From the NCBI RefSeq assembly GCF_004027225.2, contig NC_044277.2, positions 34,876,812-34,940,811 on the forward strand: DNA of 64,000 nucleotides, read 5' to 3'. A model generated the notes under the pieces. That model was not told the origin of the DNA, did not search any database, and worked only from the letters and a program-made list of their open reading frames with translations. A program made the position numbers and the translations under genes. Positions 54,335 to 64,000 of the stretch are shown here, one piece after another. How positions within the stretch are numbered: the first letter of the stretch is position 1; the number at the start of each line of letters is the position of its first letter. This DNA comes from Strigops habroptila (taxonomy: Eukaryota; Chordata; Aves; Psittaciformes; Psittacidae).

Positions 54335-55368
54335 AGAATCATAGAATCATAGAATCGTAAGGGTTGGAAAGGACCTTAAGATCATCTAGTTCCAACCCCC
54401 CTGCCATGGGCAGGGACACCTTGCCCTAAACCACGTGGCTCAAGGCTCTGTCCAACCTGGCCTTGAACACCGCCAGGGATGGAGCATCCACAACCTCCCT
54501 GGGCAACCCATTCCAGTGCTTCACCACCCTCACTGTAAAGAACTTCTTCCTTATATCTAATCTAAACTTCCTCTGTTTAAGTTTGAACCCATTACCCCTT
54601 GTCCTACCACTACAGTCCCTAAGGAAGAGTCCCTCCCCAGCATCCTTATAGACCCCCTTCAGATACTGGACGGCTGCTATGAGGTCTCCACGCAGCCTTC
54701 TCTTCTCCAGGCTGAACAGCCCCAACTCTCTCAGCCTGTCTTCATATGGGAGGTGCTCCAGCCCTCTTATCATCCTCGTGGCGCTCCTCTGGACTCGCTC
54801 CAACAGCTCCATGTCCTTTTTATGTTGAGGACACCAGAACTGTACGCAGTACTCCAAGTGGGGTGTCACAAGAGCAGAGGGGCAGGATCACCTCCTTCGA
54901 CCTGCTGGTCACGCTTCTTTTGATGCAGCCCAGGATGCGGTTGGCTTTCTGGGCTGCAAGTGCACACTGCCGGCTCATGTTAAGCTTCTCGTCAACCAAC
55001 ACCCCCAAGTCCTTCTCTGCAGGGCTGCTCTGAATCTCTTCTCTGCCCAGCCTGTAGCAGTGCCTGGGGTTGCCCCGACCCAGGTGTGGGACCTTGCACT
55101 TGGCTTGGTTAAACTTCATAAGGTTGGCATCGGCCCACCTCACAAGCGTGTCAAGGTCCCTCTGGATGGCATCCCTTCCCTCCAGCGTATCAACCGAACC
55201 ACACAGCTTGGTGTCGTCGGCAAACTTGCTGAGGGCGCACTCAATCCCACTGTCCATGTCGCTGACAAAGATGTTGAACAGGACCGGTCCCAACACCGAT
55301 CCCTGAGGGACACCACTCGTTACAGGTTTCCAACTGGACATCGAGCCATTTACCACAACTCTTTGACA
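54335..55368 (-). mobile_element. CR1 LINE, 5'-truncated 1-kb copy with RT motifs
   Basis: On the minus strand it encodes the second half of CR1 ORF2: [19 protein letters not shown], the catalytic-core motif [29 protein letters not shown], then after a frame change [35 protein letters not shown] and [19 protein letters not shown]. The tail at 54335 has agaatcatagaatc octamers. One frameshift (near 54868) separates two long open pieces, and the 5' part (endonuclease, first RT motifs) is missing. It is one of the best preserved CR1 copies in the window. It is antisense to ARFGEF1. Confidence 0.94.
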
Positions 55369-55829
55369 ATGTTTAATAGAGAATGAAGTTTTAATATTAC
55401 GTGGATTGCTAACAAAGGGATGGGAGGTACTAAATGTGAGCAGTGTCAGTCTACAAAGTGCCAAGTGTATAAGGGATGGAGAAAATCTTGAGAACTTCAG
55501 CATGCCAAGTCTGAACTGTAGCACAGAATAAACCTGGTAGAGAACAGAGCGGATGTGTGTGCTGTAGTGAGGAAGAATCGGCACAGACTTTGCAGAGGGG
55601 AAAGTTACCATCACAAATCTGTAAGGCAGAGTCAATGAGCGTGTGAATAAGTGTAAGGTAATCTAGTTTTACAGTAAGCCTCAATCTGGTTGCTCACCCA
55701 AGGTTCTTGAAAGTAGTGAGCAGACAAGGAGTATATGTTCTGCTTCCTAACTGAGAGGTATCTCAGTTCTTTAGTGTTTCATGGTGTTTTGGGGTGAGGT
55801 GACAAAGGTTGGCAAAAGAAAACATTTAA

Positions 55830-56400
55830 AAGAGTAAAAACAGCCTGTTAAAGCTAGCAGCTGTGGTACACTGACATACTTGATAAAATGGCAGCAGTGT
55901 TGATAAATGCAAACTAATCCATGTGAGTGGAGGAGAAAACAGGTCTAAATTGTGCATGCACAAACATGGGCTCTAAGACAGACTTTTATTTGTCAGGGAG
56001 GAAGAATTTAAGTTACTATGAGTGATTCCATCAAAATATTAATTCTTTTGTCAAAAAGACAAGTATGAAGACAATAGAGGGGAAAAATGAAGCTGTACAG
56101 CACTTGCTAAAGATACCATGCAGTAAAGGTACCAGGATTCCTTGTGTAGTTCTGCTTTCTGCTGCCTCCCAAAGAGACAGTGGACTTAGAAATGGTGCAG
56201 TGTAGTCAACAATGATGATTGAAATTATGGAATGTCTTCCAGAAGAGATCAAGCAGACTACATGCCTCTTGCTTGCTGGAGGGGAAATAAATGAGGAGGA
56301 TAAACATAAAGGAAGCTTGTAAGATTGTGAGTGGCACGGACATGAAGCGGTGATAATTGATTGTAATTTCTCGTAATGTAGATCCAGAGATACTGTAAAG
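55830..56400 (+). repeat. Ancient CR1/L3-like LINE relic (ORF2 downstream of RT core)
   Basis: Ordered blocks gttgataaatgcaaactaat, aaacatgggctctaagac, gattgaaattatggaatg, tcttccagaagagatc and ataaaggaagcttgtaag parallel the later part of a CR1/L3-type ORF2 (the region of NKCKxMHxG, then the RG-E-LPYEERL and GDLI blocks). The frame is destroyed. It lies just beyond the young antisense CR1. Assignment is from memory of consensus patterns and is tentative. Confidence 0.5.
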
Positions 56401-58751
56401 AAATGAGCTTATGAAAGTAAAGCAAAAAAAAAAACCAAAACCAACTTCTTTCCTGCAGCTTGTTAATTACATTAATCCCAAATGTTTAAATGGTTTAAGA
56501 AGTGATTAAATGAAAATTTAGCAAGGGTTGTCAAACCTGCAGGAGCAGTCTTTGTGCAGGAAGAGTATAAGCCACAGATGGCTACATAGATGCTGGTAGG
56601 AAAGGACTATTACAGCATTCTTGCCCTGCTTTTATAATCTGCATTTACTTAAGCATATACTGTTGGCCACTCGGATTTAAGAAAAATTTGCCGTTCTTGT
56701 ATCTTTGTCCAGTACAGTCTGGTGTTTTGAGGTTTGATTTCTGAGTTTGTTTCCTAGTTCTTAAAGTTTACATGGACTTTATTTAAAAATCTGGGATAGG
56801 GATGTTCTCTTTGCCTCTTTGGACACTGACCTGTTTATGTATTTCATGAAACATCCATTGTCTGTCAAGCTTGATAAGTTGCCTTTGTTCCTCTTGTTTG
56901 AAATATATTTTCATTTAGTTTCATTATGTCTGCAGTCTGTGGTGAAACAGCTTTTGAACTGGGTAGTGCAAAAGTTCAAAGATGTTTATGCTAAATTTTC
57001 TTCTTTTTATTTTATGTATTAAAATGCATATTTAACTACAAAGGAAAAAGAAAATTGTTTTCTTAGCTAAATGGACTAGAGCTACTGCATGCAAATCCCT
57101 GTGTTATGACACGAAATGATGATGAAAATACTGGTGTTCTGGGAATGGCATAATGAACTGAAGATACACTAATTCTGGAATTAAACTTTGCATATAGCTG
57201 TAAAAAGCTGTGTTGTATCTGAAGTAGGGAGAACAGAATGCTTGTATAACAGAAAGAGAGTTCAACTGCTGCAAAATATGCTGCAGCTTGATTTTCCAAT
57301 TTATATTTGGTTAGCCCTAAAAATTTGGTTCATAAGTAACCCATGTACCTAAGTGAAAATATAGTCTTTTCCTTTGTTTGAATTTCTGTCATGATTTATG
57401 TAAATACAGCCAGAAACTGGCTTTGTGACTTCAATTCGTGTTATCTGTCTTCTATGGGTAAAGAGTAAGATGCCTAAGGTTAGGGGCCTTTGTATACGTC
57501 ATATATCTTGTATTCCACTGATTATATTGATCATCTCTCTGCTGGCTTTAAAGAATGCTTGGGCAAGTCCTGAAGCACACCTCCCAGTTGATCTGCTGCA
57601 CGTCTTCCTCAGCTGTTGGTTACATTGACAACTTGCACTTAGAAATGGTCAGACACAGAGTATGCATGAAATAATGCAGGTTGAAGTATCACACACATCA
57701 AACTGAATCCTAACCTGAATGTGACATTTTGTGTTTCTAGAATATTTCACTGAATATTTGGGATGCCTTTTCAGTTTTCAGTGCAAACAAAAATGTTAAC
57801 TCAGATACTTGAGATGTGTTTCTGTTAAGCCTTTATTTATCACATTGTTTGGCTGCAAGCGAATGTGCAGAAATTTCTCTCCTACAGGGATGGATATGGT
57901 AGAAGAACCCAGCAATTATATTGTAGAGGAGTGAGATAATTTTTTACTATCAGGTCTTTGGGTTTTTTTTTTTTAAGTTGGGCTGCTCATGTTTGCCTGC
58001 TTTGAACTTAAAGGTCAGATTTAAAGATGATCTTCAGAGAGAAGCTCATTGTGTCCTTTCAGATGAATTACAAATCACGGGATTTTGTTCTGGATATATC
58101 TCATCTCAGAGGTGCTTTTTCAGACAGGTGGAAATTATTTGATTGAAAATGCTTTCCCTATATTGAATGTAGTTTTGTGTCGCAGAATTTGTTTCTGCTT
58201 CTGTAATCTTTGTGTTTTGGCAGAAACTCACACTTTTCCAAACACAGTATGAGGGATGTGTTTGAGTTTCTGATCTTAAAAATGAGAGAAACTAATCTAC
58301 TCTGGTAAGGACAGAGGGGGAAGGTACTCGACATATGGCACAGTGTGCATTACCACATCTGTGTAAGAAATGATGCTACACTTTCATATCTGATAGTTTT
58401 CACCAGAAATAGCATACATAATCAATTTTTTTATTTGCCAGTATTCATGAGTTTAAATTTTGACTTTTCAAAATAAAAAAGAAGAGTCTGCGTTGTGTTT
58501 GAGTGGATAGGTGTACCTTTTCATAAGAAGTTTATCAGGATGTCTGAAACAGTGATAGAGACTGGAAATGTGTTAGTATTCCAACTGTAGTTGGTCAGTC
58601 ATGACCTATCTACTGGTTCAGACTATTAGTTAAATACTTGTGGTGTTTCTTATATTCTGGTTAGTTAGAACTTCCTTGTCAAGTTATAGGTTAGATCTAG
58701 GGAGTAAAAATCACATTATATATGGAGATCCTGTGTGTGCACATTTGTATT

Positions 58752-58779
58752 TATATATATGTGTGTGCGTATATATATA
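58752..58779. repeat. TA/TG microsatellite
   Basis: tatatatatgtgtgtgcg followed by tatatatata: alternating pyrimidine-purine sequence in ARFGEF1 intron 1. Confidence 0.8.
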
Positions 58780-61700
58780 AAAAAATTCAGTCTCAAATTT
58801 CCAGTTTCTACTGTGAATCCAAAATAACTATATTCAGTGCTCAAAGGGAAAAATATAAAGACCTAGATCGAGGTTAATTTCTTAAGGGTTGCAGCAGAAG
58901 AACCGGGGCCGCAACATTTTGATGTCTCTAAATTTCAGATAAATGTCAATCTGCTGTGGCAAATTAAGAGTCGTCGCTGATTCATCATCTGTAGAACTAG
59001 GCAAACACGTTTCACAATCTTAAACAACAGAGCTACTGGTTTCCTTGTGGCTTTGAGGAAGCGTTAACCCACCATGCTCACAGAGTGTCTGCAGTCCTAT
59101 TCTTACACACGGTACAAGCTACACATCTGCTGACTGTAGCAAATACTCATTCAAATGAGCTAGTGAATACTTGAGAAAATTGATAGAGAGGAGTGCTGAA
59201 GGGAATCTCTGTCTGTCTGATTTTTCGCTCAATTTTCTCTTTGAATATGCTGAGACACTAATACATATCATCAATTGAATCAGGTAAGCAAGAGGTGGTG
59301 GTAGTGGGAAGTCCCGTTACCTTGCACAAGCTATTCTAGAGAAACAAGAGGAGCTGCATGTTATTTAAAATCATTAAATTCTACCATCCTGCAAGGCTTA
59401 CCTTCCCCCCCTCCTTCCTTAACTCGGTGAGTAGATTCCTAGCTCTTTCTAGTGGAGTTACAGGTTCCTCCAGGAACTTCACACACACACACTTTGTAAT
59501 GATGGAGAAGTCTCACTTCTATAAAGATTGTACTCCCTATTTTATGGAATTTATAATTGGTAATTAGTTTCTTTTACCTTGCTATGGGTTACCTAGATGG
59601 CAGTTATGATTCTTGTCAAAAATATTTGAAAAATCAATTACTGAGGGAGAGAAGCTGCTTTTTCTTTTTCTTTCTTTAATCTCCAAAGACTTGCAGTGCT
59701 TTTCTTAGTCCAGCATGTTGGTATTTTTATGAGAGACAGCTGGTAAGAACCTTTTTGTATACTGATCTCTATACTGTATACCGTTGCACTTAGCTGCTAA
59801 AATTGTTTTCTCTGTAAATTACAGTTATTCTGACCTGAATAATTGTAGTATATCCTTTGATCAGACTCTTCTAGCGGGTCTATCTTGGTTTGGTTGTTTC
59901 TCTGCAGCGTTTTGTCATCTCATGTTTAGTAAAGAAAGAAATGACCTCACTTGACACACATTTCCATGTTTTCATGATGAATTTAACTTTCTTTTCTTCC
60001 TGTGATCCCACTCTGTTATAGTTAACACCCCATATTTCCCCAGCAGTAGCAGTAATACTGGCTAAAGCATTTGTTTTCTTACCCATCATACCCTTAGCCA
60101 TATGGTAAAAGCAGATTAAGGAACTGATCCATATTTTGTAAAAAAAATCTTTTAAAATATACGTTAAAAATGAACATTTACTTTCTTAATGCAGTGTTAC
60201 TTTGTTACTCTTCAACTGGTAAGGTCCCTCTGCAATTTTATAGCAGGCATGCACAGACAGTTGTAGTGGCATAATATGGATAAATGATGATGCAGTCAGG
60301 AGGAAAGGGATGTTAAGTAGCAAAAACATTTGTACCGTTTTACACATTGAACTACATTCTAAGATTTTTCTTGCTCAGTAATCTTTGTTTGTTCTAGTAG
60401 TAGTCAGCTTATCTGTCTGCATAGGGTATATATGCTGCTTACTTTAAGCAGCAAAAAAATACAAAAAAACCCTAATAAAAATATCCAGCTGAATTTAGTT
60501 TATGCTGTTTATGTTTTGTGCTACCTGCCTCTCTATTTGGATAGCTGTTGCTGTGTTTATATTCTGGGGTTGTAGCCTCTAGAGTCAGGATTTACATAAC
60601 CCAAAAGAATTTTCACATAGGATGTGAGAAAGAAGGGTCAGAAAACGCTATACACGTTGTGAATGTGAAGAGGAATATGCAGCTGCAGGCTTCCCCCCTT
60701 TTACCTGATAAAGAAACATTACTGTCCTTGCAAAACTTTCTTCATTACAAAAAAAATACTAATGCTGATGAAAAATAGTGGGTAAACTTCATATGGTTTT
60801 GCAGTATATTTAGTCCATTGCAGCTGTGGGCATCCACTGCAATGGGCTGTATTACTGTAGCTCTTCCTTCCTGAAACCTGATACATGAGGTGTGGCAACT
60901 CATGATCATCCAGCTCTTCAGTGAGTTGAAATAGCTCACTGACCCAATGAAAACTAAAATTATCAAGTTATTTAAACTTTGTGCCTTGGCAGTGATTGTG
61001 TAAGGAGTGTGCAAATAAGCACAAAGTGACATGGAATAGGATGAACCACATTTTTTTGGTGGTCGCCCTCAGTTGGATTGGATTAAAGCATGTTGGAAAA
61101 CTGTAACTCTAGGCAAGATCCTTCCTATAGTTGGTTAGGTGACTATATACTTGGTAAGCAACCAAATTGCTTGTATATTAATACACCTTTTCAGCAACTT
61201 GTGCCGTGAGCTCTAAGTGTGAAACTGATATTTGGGGATAGTGGGATGAGGTATCAAAAAAGGCTGGAACAACCCTGCCAGATTAAAATAAATATACATG
61301 CCTAGTCTCTTCTGTTTAAGAGGCTTAACTGCTTGTGTTTAACGTCTGTGTTTGAAGAGGTAAACAAAAAGTTTATTTCTGTTCTTTGAGTATAAAAAAA
61401 TTTCTTTAAAGGAGTGAAGAAACAAGTTTGGATACTGCTGGGATTTTGCTGTAGATTTAATAAAGGATGGAGACTCATTTGATATTGACGGGAGGTAGAA
61501 GGATTTACTGCTGCAGAAAATGAGTTTTACAGCCTCGTGTTAGAATATAAATGCTACTAATAATGACTACAATTCAGTTATCTTTGGCAGTGTGTGACCT
61601 ATATGTGTGTCACCCCTCCTCTTCTTCCGAAGTAGTCAGTGAAGCAACTTGACAGTAGTCTCAACTTCGTCTAACAAGTAGAAGATTATTACAGAAAATC

Positions 61701-64000
61701 TAGTCATAAAATCCCATTGGATTGAATGATTCTGAGTTAATTTTAAGCAGAATGAGGCCACTGTACTCTTCTTCTGAGTAGATTTGCCAGTGATTCTCTG
61801 TTTGAAAATGTCATACCTAATGAGCAGAAGGAGCAGGGAGCAAGGTTGGCTCAGTGGAGACAGGTTGCGCATTCAAGTTTTTGAGTTTACTCCAGAGTTG
61901 CATATTTCCAAATGATACTGCATCACGAGCAGAGCTGGGGAGAGGCTGTAGCTCTGTGTGCTTGTCTGTCTAAAAAGAAAATTAGATGAGAAGATTGCTT
62001 CACAGATAAAAAGCCAAATAAGGACAGTCAGACATACTGTCTTCTGAATTGCAGATATAAAAGTAGAGAAATACTTCAATAGGATTTGCTGCAAACCTGT
62101 GACATATCAGAAAATATTGCATAGGAACTAACAACATAAAATGTTTCTTTCTTAAATTGCCATTCTTTTCAGAAGATTAGTGTCATCTAAAGTTGAAGCA
62201 GCTCATCTATACAAAGTCTGCTTTTGTGGCTTTTGGTTTTTTTACTTTGTGTGTATGTACACATAAATATTTCTGTACATGAGTCAAAGGTTACTACTCT
62301 GTTTTTCTAAGATAATGAGATATGACTTGGTATTTCAGTTGATTAGAGGGTTTCAGGATTTTGTCAACACAACAAGGAGGATCTACACAATTTCATCAAG
62401 AGTTGTCAGACTCAAAATATAACTGCTGTTTGTTTGGAGCACTGCTTCTTAAGTAGTGTGATTAATCTGTTCTTCTTCAGTTACTTCTTCAATACCTGTA
62501 AACATGAAGTTGCAGCAGCATAATATATTGGAATGGAAAGCAAGTAGGAGTGTTCAAAAATACTCTCTAAGGTTGTTTTGTTTGTCTGTACAAGAGTTAT
62601 TTGCAATTATGTAAATGTTACACAAAGACCACAGCAGTGACTTTCTTAAATCTGCACGGAGCCTTGCTCATTTCCATCCATGTGCCATAGCTGCATGAAC
62701 TGTAATATTGCAGACAGAGGAAACTGAGTAGAATAAAAGGTGAACTGACCCCAGCAAATAACAGCAGTCATATGAACAGGTGTGTAAATAAACTATAACT
62801 GAGGGTCTTATGGTAAAGTCTAGGCTTAAGAATTTTGAGGGCAAAGCAACACTCATGGTATTCTACAATGGAGAGAATATACACAGGTGAAATTCATGCA
62901 TTGGTGTATATGCTTGCGCTTGGGTCTGTATTTCTTGCAATCCCATCTCTTTTTAGGTCAGCTTCCTAGATTAAAACAGAACAAAAACTGCACCCCTAAA
63001 AGCCCAGTGCTGCTATAAGTCTGTTCTTGGCTGCTCACAAATAGGATTTTTTTTTTTTGCCCATCTTTTATAGTCTCTGTGTTCAGGAGGATTTGAGGGA
63101 AGGGAAGAGAGATCGCTCTGCATCCTAGAAGGTATGATGGAGAAAGCTGTTCATAGGATTTACAGGAAGACACAGTGCTACGATATGCATCTTGAGAATT
63201 CCATTTAAGGGACAATTTCAGCTTTCATAGTGAGTAGTTGCTTCTGCAGGCTACCTAAAGTAATTATAATTTCAGTAGTAGCTTCCTATTAATGAATTCG
63301 CATACACTTATTACCAGTTTTAGGCAAGTCAGCCTGCTTTAGTAATTCAGGGGAATAACAAACAGTATTGCACTAATCTGTTTAATTATTCTATGGTAAT
63401 TTGAGATCCCACTGAGACTTCTGATAAAGCTTTTGGGTTTTGTCTGTTTGCTATTTACATACACTGATACAGATTAATGTTGAAGATAGGTGTATTAACA
63501 GTTACTGAAAGTTAATTACAGTGCTACAGTTAAAAAAGAAATGGGAGAGGAAAATACCGTAATCTGAGTTTGCTAGTTACTCTTCCTCATACATCTTCAG
63601 CACAAGAAAACATATTGAAACTGGCATAGTTCAGAGTTCAGAAGTAGTGAGGTAGAGGTTCTGTGAGAGCAAGAAGAGTGCTCAGCTGGAAGCATGGAGA
63701 AAATTTCTATGCAGTGTTGTGTGCTTGCCATAGCTTGTCTCTTAGCAAATCCTCAGCTTTGCGGAAGACCTGTAAGGGGTTTGGATGTTAGCAACAACGT
63801 TTAGGTAAGAGCAGGCGCCAAATTTGCAGCATGTATTTTTACACAAACTTGCTGTTTTTTCTTTGATGTATTGACTTAGCAGAAATTGCCCACAAAGATA
63901 ATCTCTGGATCATCATTTTCTGAATGCAGTGGAGCTTGAGTTGAAAATGGCTGTGTGTTTCTCCAGTTCTAGTATTTGGACTCCTTAGACCTAATTATTT

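Noticed and set aside
54426..55635. 147- and 271-codon minus-strand frames in ARFGEF1 intron 1
   Set aside because: Both are pieces of one frameshifted CR1 ORF2. The N-terminal part of the longer frame, beyond 55368, is read-through into non-repeat DNA.

Overview
The window is a piece of a bird nuclear chromosome. The evidence is an intron-rich vertebrate gene layout, CR1 LINE fragments with the typical 3' ATTCTATG octamer tails, a solo LTR of the kind found in avian ERVL-type endogenous retroviruses, and almost no SINEs. The species cannot be named from the sequence. Most of the sequence is AT-rich intron and intergenic DNA, so most short open frames here are noise.

Positions 1-19,515 hold the 3' half of a carboxypeptidase gene read on the + strand. 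It is recognised as CPA6, a secreted zinc carboxypeptidase with A-type specificity. Five coding exons are visible at 6574-6684, 6931-7021, 11617-11819, 16696-16780 and 19328-19515. They join in frame into the C-terminal 196 residues and end at a TGA stop, followed by a short 3' UTR. The exons for the signal peptide, the propeptide and the first zinc ligands lie before position 1. The intron between the last two coding exons carries a complete solo LTR (17141-18061) with a 5-bp target duplication. A CR1 copy with an inverted 5' end is nested inside that LTR.

Positions 19.8-38.5 kb are intergenic, with two CR1 fragments of opposite orientation, a structured hairpin region and one isolated exon-like stretch. 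No gene is recognised there.

Positions 38.5-40.5 kb form a GC-rich CpG island. It contains the promoter, 5' UTR and first coding exon (39687-39810) of ARFGEF1 (BIG1, a Sec7-family Arf exchange factor) on the + strand. The 5' leader contains two tandem upstream ORFs, the first in a strong start context. From 39,811 to the end is ARFGEF1 intron 1, which holds a 1-kb antisense CR1, older CR1/L3-like LINE relics, and one of the two copies of an unclassified 0.2-kb repeat. The order CPA6 then ARFGEF1, both on the same strand, matches the mammalian arrangement as I recall it from human 8q13.

I found no CRISPR array, no tRNA or rRNA, and no clearly new multi-gene system. The points most worth a second look are the nested LTR/CR1 inversion, the uORF pair of ARFGEF1, the unclassified repeat pair, and the alternative-stem hairpin at 24.03 kb.
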